Positions 39,659 through 52,216 of a DNA stretch of 64,000 bases are shown here, one piece after another (the first letter of the stretch is position 1; every line of letters begins with the position of its first letter). This DNA comes from Sycobia sp. Sy_11 (taxonomy: Eukaryota > Arthropoda > Insecta > Hymenoptera > Epichrysomallidae), in NCBI GenBank assembly GCA_018907035.1, contig JACCIC010000099.1:723501-787500 (forward strand), in the 5' to 3' direction. The notes below the pieces were generated by a model. It searched no databases and was not told where the DNA came from. It worked only from the letters and a program-made list of their open reading frames with translations. The translations under genes were made by a program, and so were the position numbers.

Positions 39659-41403
39659 TCGCGCCCAACCATCAATTAGAATATTCGCGCGCCATGCCAC
39701 ATGGGCGCGCATATTACAGCGTCTAACGAGGAAAATTGCGAAAGGTTTTACGAGCCGCGGACATATAGATATATGTATATATATACACGTGGCGGCGAAT
39801 ATAACAACCTTTAAATTCAATGCGCGCGGCGTGAGGCGTTTGAATCGCGCGCGCGCGCTCGGTTACGAAATAAGCCGGTCGAGAAAAATTGTCAATTTTT
39901 TTTTGCTGCCGCGCGATTTCGCGGCGGCAATGCTTTAACGGCTCCCCGCGAGGTCCCATTGGGGATTGCAGATTTTTTCTTCATTATTTTTGTGCTTCTT
40001 TGCACAGCGATGGCAGAAACGGTCGTTCACAACAGGGTGTTCGGTTTATGATTAATATAATAAATTGAGCACTTTTTATTGGGCGAATAATTGTGTTACA
40101 ATATTACGACGCTAGCGGAGAATTACGAAAATTTTGCTCCGGGCCGAATGTATATAAGACTGCGGACTTTGAGAGGATACTGTCCGTAATTTTCGAATTT
40201 ACGAAAAAAGTTGTAAGAAAGAAACGCTTCCAGCTAGGAATGGTACTCACAGATATCACGTGACTCTTCCTCGACCTTAGGAACTCTGGACTCCTAAAAT
40301 AAGGAGAGGAGTTATCCGAAGCCTTTATAGTATTTCTTTTATATGAAAGGAATATTATACGAGACGTTGGTGACCTGATTCCCTTGATTCCAGGAGCCGT
40401 GAGATTCCGAATCAGAGAAGAGATCGTGTTCAGTTTTATGCAGTGTAGAACCTATACTAACGCTATTCGTTTCGTGCAAATTCGGCAATGGCATCCAATT
40501 GCTAGAAAAACAAGAAAATCTGAGAAAATTTACATTGACTCGCATTGACAATTAAAGTGAGAAATTAAAAAAAAAATTAAATTGCATAGCACTTAAATTA
40601 TTTCTAATTACATATCTGTATGTAAAATTTCCTTATTTTCTAAAGATATTAAAACACGCAAATAACGTCGTTTGTGTAGAAAAGCACTGATTTCCTTCTG
40701 TTTTATTATAGCGAAAACGGATTACTTGTCAGCCGTTTGACTAATTCTTTCAGTTGATACACACCTATATCGTAATGGAAAACGTTTTCAGAAAGTTGAA
40801 CTTTGACACTACCGTGAACGCGTACGCGGTTTTTTTTTTGTATCCACTTCAACCGGAGGTACGAAACGAATAGGAGCACTGTGTTCCCAAAAGCCCTCTC
40901 TTCCTCCCGCGGCGATTGATGTATGTATGTATATAAATGCACACGCATTAAATCGTGCGTCTCCCGTTTTCATCAGCTTCGCTGGGCACCGGCGGCTTCT
41001 CGATTCAGGGAGCGAGCGACGGCAACAGCGACTTCCACATCCAGGGCGCCAGTGACGGGAACTCGGACTTCCATATCCAGGGCGCGACGGACGGCAATGC
41101 CGACTTTCAGATCCACGGGCCGACCGACGGTGGCAGCCAGGCCTACCTTCAGAACTACGACGATCATCGGGCGGCCGAGCCCCAGCAGGCCGTTGGACAG
41201 GGCCGTGCGATAGAATACAAAGATCCGAGTGGTCAGCAATTTTATTAACATTACAACCATGTTTTCGATTCAGAGAAACGCTTTGACTGATTGTTGTATC
41301 GAGAAGGCTGCTATTAGTTTAATAAAAATTGGGATAATTGAATGATTCGCAGAATTGTCAAAATCCATTGTAATTCTGTAACACTCAAAATACAGATGAA
41401 CGG

Positions 41404-41462
<59 letters not shown>

Positions 41463-44400
41463 TAATTTTTTTGCAAGGAATAAAAGAAAAGAATTTTGTA
41501 AACAAGTATACAATATTTTTATATATACCAATGTGATTCTGTGGTACTGACACCAATTTAAAAAATAGATTAAGTAAGTAGAGTTACCCATTTTATAAGT
41601 GAATCATTCAATTATCCATAAACAAAAAATATTGGCTACTGCTATTTCATTTCATTCATTCATTTCATTTCCATTTGAAAACATATATAGAATTACTGTA
41701 GTTATAAATGAAGAATTTACACCTACTGTTAAATTAACTTTCTGGTGAAGTCTGATCATGAAAAATGATTTTTTAGATATATTGATTATATTTTTTTCAA
41801 TTTTTATTCATATAAAATATAATGTTATTATTTATAAATGATATTTTAAATAATCAATAATTCAAATTCTCGATATAGTCAACAATTATTTTATTAATTG
41901 TATACTTTTCAAGATTAATATTAAACTATTTCTATTTGGGAAAGGAAATTTCTACAATAAAGAATATATTAAAAATTGGAAATCGTACTTTGATGAATCA
42001 GCAGTTTTATTTTTAACGTCTTGATTCCCATCATCGTTTCATAACGTTTCATTCACATTACGCAGTTTCTAATTTACCATATCATATACAGCACAGCTCT
42101 TGCTGTGCAGCTAAATTTATGAACCAGGACTAATCTAACTTTTATATACTCGTTTTACTGTATTAACTTGTATTTAAGCCATTAATAATAGCATGAAGAG
42201 GATAGTTGATTGATAAGAAGCTTCCATTATTAATAAGTTATTATGAGATACACTTACACTTAATCGTTGGAGACATTGATAAGCATCGCTGGAAGTAGTA
42301 TTTTACTCTTAAATCAAGTATAAGAAAATTTACTTTCTTTATTCATCTTTTTTTATTAATAATGTTTATTAGAGTTATTTAAAATATCAATGCATAATGT
42401 AAATTACGGTCTAAAATTATTATTATTATTATTTGGTGCAATAATAGATAAAAATGTCTCGTGAATTTAATTTGTAAAGAATTTTCAATTGCTTAACAAG
42501 ATGATTTTAGAAACAATTTGTTCACTTTAAAATTAACTAGTAAACAATTTTTACAATGATAGGTTTTATTTGGTATGGCTGATGGATTTGGTCTAAATTA
42601 AGTATAATAACTCTGATTACTTGCAAAGCGAATAATACTATATAAATTTAGTACCTAAAGTTCTCGCATTCGTAAGATATGAAACTTATTTACTTACAAT
42701 TATAACGCTTCTCTTTCATTTAATTGCAAATATCGTATAGTCAAACAAACGAATTGTTTTTATGAGAACCATTATTTTTGGAATAGAGTTTGAAGAAAGA
42801 TTAACATTTGGACAGGAATATTCTAATGAATATGTGTTCGTGAAATTATAGTTTCTCAGCTATTTTCAACTGAACTTGGACTTATTTTATATTTTTGAGC
42901 GGATGATTGTCTCTCTATGCTAACAAGTGTAATTTCTTGAAATTATATTCTGAAAAGCATATTTTCAGATGGAACGTCATTCTTTATTTTCCTTAAAAGC
43001 CAAAAGTATTGGCTTTCCTAAAATTTACTTTTAGTACATTGTATATTTAATTTAATTTTCTAGAGAAGTACTATAATCGTATTCGTAAAGAAAAAAGTTA
43101 GGTTGCACAACTTTAAACAGGATATCAGAGTTACATTTTACAGGTAATCAGAGTTACTTCACTTAATCATACCGCTCTTTGTTAAATAAATATATCTTGA
43201 CACGAAAAATATTTATAATCATCTTTATTTTGAAATATTAATCATTCAAATGCATGGAAGAAATTTTATAACGAACTGTAATACATTAGTAACGAAAACT
43301 TTCAAAAGAAATGCTGCAATAAAATTCAGTCAACTGCATTTACTCGTTCCCCCCTCCTTTCACCCAAGTAATTCATTTAACGCTGTGCGCTTCTCTTGTA
43401 CACCCAATGCTCGTATGCACCTTGACTCTTAATCTATAAAAATATAACCAAATGATACTGACCGACGAACCTCGCCGTTGTCCTCGTCGTCACAGGCCAT
43501 CGCGTCAACTGGCGCTCCTTCAATCGGGCGGCGATCAGCAAGACCCAGGCCCAGCAGCCGCAGCAGCAACAGTACGAGGAGCCCGAGCAGCGGCCCCTCC
43601 GTCGCCGGCCCCAGCATCAGCGCCAGTCCCAGGCGGCCCACCAGCGGGCCCAGCCGCAGCCGCAGCAGCAGCCACAGCAGCAGCCAGCGCATCAGCCGCG
43701 CTACCAGCAGCGCGCCCCCGTGGCCAACATCAATTACAATCCCATCGACAAGGCACCCCCGTCGATTCAGGAGATACTCCAGTTCCAAGCCCAGATACCG
43801 TATGTCAACATCATACCGGAGCACCTTAGGTGAGGATTAGCTTTGCGTGGAATAAAACGTCATTAAAAAACCTGTTATAAATATATTATACATGAAGAAG
43901 ATCGTGGTTCGCTCGAAATTGGGTATTAGGACTGCAATGTTGTCGATACGAATGTTTTATCTTAAATTATTTTACTCTGATTCTATTATTATGCTTTGAT
44001 AAGGAAAAAATACTTTTTTCAATGACTATAGCAAGTTAGTAAAACATTTTTCTATTTTTTGCGTGATTTTAAAATTAGATTCTATCTTAAACAAAAATTT
44101 TTTTCTAGAAGAGAGGGATATAGAATCTGTCAAGAGTAGTAGAAAATTAAATTTTTCAAATCTGTGAATCCTATTTGTCAAAAACCCAGTCGATCGAACT
44201 ATATTCATTTTTTATTATTATTCATTAATTAGAACTAGAAAAAAGAACAAAAACAAAAAGCGATTTATTTATTAACAAATATCGTGATTTTTATTTCAAA
44301 ACTTTCTAAAAAATCAAAATGTAATCTTTCCCTTCCTTAAACTCATTTCTAGACACTAGATAAAGATGTTTTCTATGACGCAAATTTTTTTTTATATTTT

Positions 44401-47063
44401 GAAATCCAGATAATGTTATTTCGAATTCTATTCATAAGGTAAACATTTTTTTTAATCTTTGTAATAAGTACATATCGTAACAGTTATTATTTTTTTGAAA
44501 AGATTTATCGATTTCTAAATTATCTTTTTTAATAATAACGAGGAGGGTATCCTTCTCCGGTAGGCGCTGGAGTATCTATGGGATATTTTTAGTCAACGGG
44601 AAATTCAGACAGCGTTAAGAATCAATTGTTGTATCTTTGTGACATGGGATGACTTAAAGCAGCGATAATGAGCAGCTTATGATAATGTTTCTCTTGAGCT
44701 TATATAGAATCTAGATTAAATTATCTTAGAATAGTATTCTAATAAGTTTCTATGTATTTAGCCAAAGGAAAGCCTAACGACTAGTATTTTTCTTTTTTTT
44801 TTCTTCAATATTTGAATTACACGATTTTTAAACAGTCGTATCGGTAAATTTTTGGATCATCCTGTATATATTTCATTAAATAAATCTGCTCCAAATACAA
44901 TTTATTTTTATATTATGTTTTGTCTGATTGTGGTACGTTCTGAGTCATGACTATTCGAGAATAATTGTATAAACCTTTTATATATTTAGTAATTCCATAT
45001 ACTTAAAATGGTTACATTCGCTTTCAAAGAATCTTACTGCCAATATAAAGAAATAATATAGTTCATTTAAGTATTCAGATGTGTAATTCTGTCAAGCAAT
45101 GCTACGTTAATCATGAAAATTGCGAAGAACAAACAATTTTTTAATTAACATTTTACAATTTGTCTTATTGAAAGCGAGTGAAAATTGATTCTGACATAAT
45201 CTTAATATTTAAAAACTAATTGAATATTAAAGATTATTCTGATTGCCAAAAAATGGTTTAATTTTCAAACTATGTAGAAAAATAAAGTTAAAGTTTATTA
45301 AGGTTAGAATTTATGAAATATATCGTAACATGTAGTAAATACATGAATTAATATTAAGAAATTTACTCTGTTGTAAAATAAATTTAAATATCTATTATTT
45401 TTATAAGAGCACCCTTGGTATAGTTATTCTCAATGAAGTAACCTTAAGTATAGACATTTACCTTAGTTTGCATACTGCTACATCGTATTTTGAGATAACA
45501 GTAATGGTGGCAAAATTCGACGATGTTGATAATTTGAAATGAAACGCTCTGAATAATTATTGTTAATATTATACTTGCTTAGGTATATACATATAATTAA
45601 ACATCAGTGTCTGCAATGACGAATTGTTTATTTTTTGCGTCTCATTTTTCAAGTAGTCCTTAAGTTGGCTTAACAGAAAAATTGTCGACACTGTATTCTG
45701 TAATATTTTAAATATAGTTTTATTCCATGACCGGTATTCAAAGTAATTATCAATGTGCCTCATTACCATCATACTTTCTCATGCAAAGCAACGAAGCCTT
45801 TATGATTAAAAGTACATTTAAGGCAAAACATTCCGATCGAAAAAAATTAATCTTTATTTGATTTTCATATTAGGAAATTATACGTAGGAAACTTTTGATC
45901 CGATCGAAATCGATATATAATCCCATTGGTCCCTCCGTAATTATATTCTTAAAGACATTAGAAAGATCTTTTAATAAAATTAATTTTATCTTCATCGTTT
46001 CCTAAAGCGGAATTCTGTTGTATTATTGATTGGAATATTTTAATATATAGAGTTAGTAAGTTTCTTTGTTTTGGAAAGAGTGCTATCAATATTTTCGCTT
46101 TCTCGAAAGGGGACAATAGATCAAAACAAGATAAAATAAATTATGACGAATAATTGTTAAATCATGCATTTTCTCAGACTTTTCGATCTCTAATTTCGAC
46201 ACCACCACTTTTTCAGATTCGACGCCCTGTCATCGGCCCAGGAACAGGCCAAGAAGTTCGCCGAAGAGTATCCAAAGCAGGTTCTGGCTCAACAGCCACC
46301 GCAGCTGATAATCGAGGAGGCGCCCCGCAGCCAGTATCGCTCGAAGCCCCGTCAGCAACATCGTCAGCCACAGCAACAGCAACAACAGGCTACCCGCGAG
46401 CGCCGTCAAGCTCCCGAGTACGACCCCGCCTTCGAGCATCGTCAGAACAACGCCCAGGAAAGCTCCTACCAGCACCAGCGTCGCCAGGCCCCCCAGTACG
46501 ATCAGCAGTCGTACGAGCAGTTGCAGCTGCAGCAGGCCTACCTCCAACAGGAGTCCCAGAACCCGCAGCAATACCAAGCCGAGCCCTCGCCCAAGGCCTA
46601 CCGGCGCGTCGCCCAGCCCCCCGCCCAGCCCTTGCCCCAGTACTCCCACAGCGTGCCCCAGCAGATCCAGGAGATCCTCGCGTACCAGGCGCGCATCCCC
46701 TACGACATCATCGCCAACCAGATAAGCTACACCCTGGACAGGCCCTACGTCCCTCAGGCCGTGCAGCCGGCGCATCAGCCCAGCCTGATTCAGCCCGTCC
46801 ACCAGCAGCAGCAGCAGCAGCAGCTTCAGCAGCAGTACGGGCAGGCCCGAGGGGGCGCCGACTACGCGATCCACGAGAACCAGCAGGAGCTTCAGGGCCA
46901 GCAGCAGGCGCAGCCCGCGGGATACCCGCAGCAGCCCCAGGACATCGCCTTCTACGCGACCCAGCAGCGCACCCAGCAGCAGCAGCAGAGAGTCCTGCAG
47001 CAGCAGCCCCAGCAGCCGCAGCCGCAGCCGCAGTATCAGAACCATCAGCAGCAGCAGTTCTGA
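33971..47063 (+). CDS. Gene 2: secreted Gln-rich repeat protein, paralogue of genes 1 and 3
   Basis: Five coding exons (33971-33988, 39261-39390, 40977-41231, 43496-43829, 46217-47063) join in frame to 527 codons plus stop. A signal peptide ([18 protein letters not shown], cut before Gln19) is followed by [10 protein letters not shown]. Exon 3 then encodes four 12-residue repeats ([12 protein letters not shown] type, residues 57-104) and IEYKDPSG (128-135). After [12 protein letters not shown] comes a long Gln/Pro/Arg-rich stretch, module A ([17 protein letters not shown], about 222-238), more Gln-rich sequence, module B ([19 protein letters not shown], about 394-411) and a Gln-dominated tail. 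The YxDPxG motif sits on a phase-1 intron as in gene 1. It is the longest member of the cluster. A structural extracellular role is inferred from secretion and composition; no enzyme motif is visible. The exon 3 donor (GTCAGC) is weak; without splicing there the frame stops at 41246-41248. Confidence 0.85.
37263..37299. repeat. (CTC)n trinucleotide tract
   Basis: About ten CTC units in gene 2 intron 1. Confidence 0.8.
37740..37791. repeat. (TA)n microsatellite
   Basis: About 52 bases in gene 2 intron 1. Confidence 0.9.
38795..38835 (-). repeat. Short match to DNA flanking the foldback element
   Basis: GTATATAAGCAGTCGACAAA here is the reverse complement of the stretch at about 5822-5845 beside the foldback element, so the dispersed family may extend beyond the palindrome. 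Confidence 0.5.
39261..39390 (+). CDS. Gene 2 coding exon 2
   Basis: Acceptor ctctttccag. Encodes the signal core ([12 protein letters not shown]), one DGN-type unit ([12 protein letters not shown]) and VEYTDQA, ending in phase 1 at GTATAA. Its end resembles the end of exon 3 (IEYKDPS), which suggests exon duplication. Confidence 0.85.
39489..39523. repeat. (TA)n microsatellite
   Basis: About 100 bases after gene 2 exon 2. Confidence 0.9.
39606..39654. repeat. (TA)n microsatellite
   Basis: Second TA tract in gene 2 intron 2. Confidence 0.9.
40977..41231 (+). CDS. Gene 2 coding exon 3 (symmetric repeat exon)
   Basis: Acceptor ttttcatcag. The length is 255 bases and both ends are phase 1, so it can be skipped without a frame change. 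It encodes four 12-residue DGN repeats, a short linker and YKDPSG. The donor is GTCAGC; read-through would add Q-Q-F-Y and stop. Confidence 0.75.
40997..41140 (+). repeat. Four coding 36-bp repeats in gene 2
   Basis: Consecutive units read [36 protein letters not shown] and [12 protein letters not shown]. The DNA copies differ mostly at silent positions, so the peptide appears conserved rather than newly duplicated. A fifth lone unit lies in exon 2. Confidence 0.85.
41406..41461. repeat. (TA)n microsatellite
   Basis: About 175 bases after the weak exon 3 donor of gene 2. Confidence 0.9.
43496..43829 (+). CDS. Gene 2 coding exon 4
   Basis: The acceptor gtcacag completes the Gly codon, then [15 protein letters not shown], a Gln/Pro/Arg-rich tract and module A. 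The exon ends two bases into an Arg codon at the donor GTGAGG (phase 2). Confidence 0.82.
46217..47063 (+). CDS. Gene 2 coding exon 5 (terminal)
   Basis: Acceptor ctttttcag completes AGA (Arg), then [14 protein letters not shown] and a long Gln-rich frame with module B, ending QQQQF at TGA. The antisense strand is also open here (46230-47135), which is the expected shadow of CAG-rich code. Confidence 0.87.
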
Positions 47064-47149
47064 GCATCGGGGTCCGACTGAGTCCGAGGCTGACGCGATT
47101 TTCCCCAACGGAGAGACATCCCCGAGGGCGCTCAACTGCTCGGCATTTA

Positions 47150-47173
47150 GATTATTATTATTATTATTATTAT
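47150..47173. repeat. (TTA)n tract in the gene 2 3' region
   Basis: Short trinucleotide run about 90 bases after the stop codon. Confidence 0.8.
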
Positions 47174-47676
47174 CATTTTTATTAGAATTACCATCATCGT
47201 TATTATTATTACCGGATTACAAATTTTTAGTTTGGATCAATTAATTATATTCGGAGAACGTGCTAATCATTATCCGCGGGCACGGCCAAGATCAGAGAAA
47301 GTACTTTCCGAGGATTGAGTCGAAGGAGAAGGAAAAAAACGAAACAGGAAAAAGCAAAAGGCGCTCGGTTTCACTTTATCCCGACGAGAGTAGGGGAGGG
47401 AGGGAGAACGAACGAGTGCGCCGCGCGCGGCTCGCGCGATTCGATTAAATTTATTCGCGCGTGCGCGCGTACGCCTGCGCGCGAAAGAGATCCTTTCGAG
47501 AAGCGCGGGGCGGAGTCGGCCGACCGACGCGCTCTGCCGCCGCGCCGCCCGACTCGCAAAAATTCTGCGCGGGGGGAGAAAATTCGCGGTGAAAGTTTTC
47601 CCGCGGACGTCGAGCCGGACTCGTCGGGCGGCTCGGGCGCATAGAATGATATAATTAATTGAACTAATTGAAACCC

Positions 47677-47680
<4 letters not shown>

Positions 47681-47759
<79 letters not shown>
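47681..47759. repeat. Compound (TA)n(GA)n microsatellite
   Basis: About 50 bases of TA run directly into about 29 bases of GA. Confidence 0.9.
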
Positions 47760-47763
<4 letters not shown>

Positions 47764-47891
47764 TAGAGAATCGTTTTGCTTTCCGTATCGTGCCAGGCGG
47801 CGTACAGCAGTCGCGCGGTCGATATTGCGGATCGATTTCGTCGGGAAAGTTGCTCGCGCCGCTCGTATAATTCAGCGTAACAAATCCGCGC

Positions 47892-47893
<2 letters not shown>

Positions 47894-47934
<41 letters not shown>
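47894..47934. repeat. (TA)n microsatellite
   Basis: About 40 bases. Confidence 0.9.
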
Positions 47935-47940
<6 letters not shown>

Positions 47941-49423
47941 TGTCTATATGGGTATACGACACTTGATGTGCGAGGCTTTTTCAAGTCGTTAAATCTAATG
48001 GAAAATTTATTACATAGGAGTCAGGTGTAGACTAGCGGAAAGCACGGGGATATGATTTGCTTAGAAATTCAGAGAATGATGATCTTGACGATCGTTTATT
48101 ATTTTTATTATTACAAGTGCGTTCGGCGCCAGACAATATACATATAAGAATATTGACAAAGCACTTATTATTATCTCATTTTATTTAGTTGAATAATTTA
48201 GCAATTTTTTCCGAATAGATGCAACTTTGAAAATAGGAAAAGCAAACTTATTAATTATCATTATATGGTTAAGAGATATAAGTAAATCGCTAAAGAGGTA
48301 TAAGTACGACTATGTGTTCAATGTACTCTTCGGATTAAATTTAACATGTTAATTTTATGCAAATCATGAAATCTCGATTTCTATAATCATCAGCGCTACA
48401 AATGTAATATACATTATTGCGGCGATAATATGTCATTGATAACTGTATACATAAAATTGAAGAATTTAATAAACACGGTCGAAGTGATATATAAGATTAA
48501 AGCGTGTAAATGATGCGATGCGTGATAGTTAATTATAATAATATATACGAGTCCTCCGGCTTCGCCGCCCGTTGCTGTATCGATTGTATCGAAGCCGAGA
48601 GGTGCGTCCATTGTTAATTTAAGATTACGCGTACAAATCCATGTTGAGAATCTTAATAAAGTATATATTCTTTCTATATATAATGGTACGTAGTGCGCTG
48701 AGCTCAATTTTCCCTCCTCCTTCCCTTCTTCATCGTTTAATTTTTGTTTGCATCGAAGGTAATAGCATTGCAGAGGCAAAATGTAATCGTTGCGTCACAC
48801 GCACACAAGCGCGAGCGCGCACACGCAATTATACTATGCTCAGACATTTCAAAGTAACCACACAGGTTCGTATCTTTAAAGCAGCTTCCAGGTCTATTCT
48901 TATTAAAAATTCCCTCTGATAATTGCCACCTCGGAAACGACGCGTAAGAAGTTATCCTTTTCTTTGACTCTTCTGGCCAAGAGCGACAGCCCCCTCCACC
49001 TCGCCCGCTGTCCATTATTGCAGCAAGCAACGTATCGCTCCCGATCTGTATAAAAGCTCGCGCTGCATGTTGGACGGCGACGCCGACAGCTCACCAGATG
49101 TCGTTCGATACGATTCGTACGCGCTGATACTTATGTAATAATTATAGGCACAATGGCCGCGAGAAGCGAAAAGGTTATCAACCTTTCGACGGGACGACTG
49201 ATTTAATTACTCGCCACTCGAGTCGGCGCGCTTATGCGGTGCTGCTGGGAGCGCTTGCGAGAGCGCCGACCCTAGAGCTCCCCTACAGCTCCCTATAGCG
49301 GTTGCGCGGAGCAATGGAAATTATGCGTATGTATAGGCTGTCGCGTTGGGCGCGTGGATCCTTTGACCATTGTGCCCTGCTGGATGGACCTGGCCTGTAC
49401 ATATATCGGCCTTTGGAGTATTC

Positions 49424-49469
<46 letters not shown>
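49424..49469. repeat. (TA)n microsatellite
   Basis: TA tract with one TG interruption. Confidence 0.85.
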
Positions 49470-49471
<2 letters not shown>

Positions 49472-49575
49472 CGACTTGCGCGGAATGTTAATTTCACCTA
49501 TTATGCCATGTTATTGTTTTAATGGGAATCAAATAAAGGAGTGTACGCACAGTGTGAGAGAGAAAGAAAGAGCAA

Positions 49576-49606
49576 GAGAGAGCCAGAGAGAGAGAGAGAG
49601 AGAGAG
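49576..49606. repeat. (GA)n microsatellite
   Basis: Imperfect GA tract. Confidence 0.8.
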
Positions 49607-51165
49607 GATAAGGGTGGAGACAGAAGTGTAATACTGCTTTTTGTATACAGAGCGCTCTGTATAAACACAATTTGAGTAATTTCATTGATTTAGTATGCTG
49701 GTTTAATAATTTTTAATTATGCAATATATACATATACAAGAGCATTATGAAATATTCGATTAAAATTACTCACGGTATATAATACTTATGACGATTAAAA
49801 TTATTATCAATTTGCATGCGTTTAAAATTACAGATAATTTGCGAACGTAATTGGTATTTAAAATCATGGTTTTTTTTATTAAGAACGTATTTAATTTATT
49901 CTCGTTATAGACAGTACGTTTAAGTCTAACAACAAAATGTTTTAATATACGGTTTAGATCTAATAATATTACCGCGTTTAATGTTTTGTTTGACTTGATC
50001 GAATGGTAATTGTTATTAATAACAGTATATGGCGAAAATTTTAATTTGTTTTGTCTAAGAAAAAATTTAGTAAGTGTAAATCATACTTTGTACTTGGCCT
50101 TTCACATTACTTCAATTTTATTGAATATTTGATAGGGAAAGGGAAATACATTAAATATTTCCTTAAATTTTGTTCACTGTGTTTGGGAATAACGATGTCA
50201 TACAATATGGTATACTTATACTTATAGAATTTCTAAAATATTTATATGTGCAAGATATTTTTTATGAAAGATAACGTTGTTAATTGAAAAATAGATAGAG
50301 AATGTTTGGATATTTTTAATTTAAATGTCGATTAAAAAAGATAAAATTAACGTTAGGAACACCTCTGCCTCATTATTCTATACGTGGCTTGATTAATCAT
50401 TATATTCCGTCCATTACTACTTTCGTAATCGTAATTTGTATGGTTTACAGTATTCAGGGAACGACCACTAGTGACATATAATATTTTTTATTCGGCAGGT
50501 ATTACGCGTCTCTCTTGCTCCCGATAATAAAAGCTTTATATACATTTATATATAGCCAGAATTATATCTACAGATACATATCTTCGGAGATTTATTGTTT
50601 TCGTCACGGGAGCCATCAAGTGCAATTATTGCAAAACAAACTGCCTAATGGAAGCTACGGGAGGAATTTTATGCCCGTTTTATAGAACATAATTCTATTC
50701 ATTAAATATACATAAAGTATATCTTTGGAGGCGAGCGGTCGCTGCGGTTGCGCCCGCCCAGTCTCTCGGTATTATACAACGGGCACAAAAAAAGACAGAA
50801 AAAAATTGTCATAACTCGCCGAATATACGATTCTCGAGGAGATTTTAACGATTAAATCATAACTGTCCCGCGGCGTCGTAAAAACGATTTAACCCCACAG
50901 CTTGACTGTAATACCCTCGAAGCTGCTCTCATACGCCCGTACTGCACGCAGCCGGGATAATTTTAATCGGTCCACGTAGCTTTATATAACTATGTGTGTG
51001 TAAGCATAAATAAAGCTGCGGCTTTCCAAACTCTGGCTCGCACACACACTAGCACGTTAGAACGATTTCTTTGGAAAGCGGGCCCCGGGTCAAGTCAATG
51101 CGCATTTTTCCCCTTGCCTGTATACGAGTATGTATCTATAATAATCCCTCATCTGTTTTCTCCTC

Positions 51166-51167
<2 letters not shown>

Positions 51168-51211
<44 letters not shown>
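51168..51211. repeat. (CT)n microsatellite
   Basis: About 44 bases within a GC-rich island. Confidence 0.9.
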
Positions 51212-51218
<7 letters not shown>

Positions 51219-51513
51219 TATCGCCCGATCCCTTCCACATGCCGATTTTCCAACGCCATCGGCGACGAATCCGAATTATCGAAACCCCCGCTCGCAACCT
51301 GGCGAGAGCGAGGCGCACTTAATAAACCCGTTCCACCGGAATCCAGCGATCTAAAGCGCGCCCGAACGAAGCCCACCCTCCCCACCCCGCAACTGACGTA
51401 GTGCTTCTAATTAAACGTTAAGCTGGTTTACGCGAGACCTCGCAGCGAAGGAGATGCTATATATAATAATATCTTTTTCCGCATTTCTTCGAAATACATA
51501 AGCTTAAATAATA

Positions 51514-51549
51514 TGTGTGTGCGTGCGTGCGTGCGTGCGTGCATGCATG
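51514..51549. repeat. (GTGC)n tetranucleotide tract
   Basis: Repeated GTGC units after a short GT run. Confidence 0.8.
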
Positions 51550-52137
51550 TGCGTATGCGTAAATTAGCTGCAGAACTTATATTCTGATTTCAGATTTTAT
51601 CCTAGTTGTCCTATATTGATCTATATAAAAAGGAAAATTAAATATCTCTTTTTTAACAACCGACCATACATATTTTTCAGCATATCATTAGAAAACTTAA
51701 AATTTGTATTTTTGAAATACCGGGATAAAAAGTTATTAAATAAATTGTCATGCATAAGCATGGAACATGATACGTTTGCTGAACTTTGGTATAGAGAGGT
51801 TTAGAAACTATTTTTTAGACTACAAATTGGTCAGTTTTTAAAAAGTACTAAAAATCCAAATCATGGAGCGTGACTACTCAGTAATTAATTAATATAACCT
51901 AAAATTATTAGAAATATATCTTTATTTCTACTGTGAGTTACTATTAAAAATGTTAAAAAATATTATTGTAAAAATGCTCCTTCTGAAAAAGTCGTAAACC
52001 TAGTTTAGAATATAATATGTAATTACAGGTATTAATATTTTTTCGCATTTTTCGGTTTGCTCACAGATTTACTTTATATTTTTCATCTGTTTTTAACCTT
52101 TATTAGCAGTGATAGCGTAGGAAAATCGAAATTATAT

Positions 52138-52178
52138 ATGCACACGCACACACGCACGCACACGCACGCACGCACGCA

Positions 52179-52216
<38 letters not shown>
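52138..52216. repeat. (CA)n / CACG compound tract
   Basis: About 79 bases of CA with CACG interruptions. Confidence 0.85.

Noticed and set aside
46230..47135. Antisense 301-codon open frame over gene 2 exon 5
   Set aside because: Same effect: reverse of a Gln-rich exon gives a Leu-rich frame with no domain.
46154..47185. Sense-strand 343-codon frame, offset from gene 2 exon 5
   Set aside because: Pro/Ala/Ser/Arg-rich off-frame reading. The Gln-rich frame continues from exon 4 and carries the module shared with gene 1.
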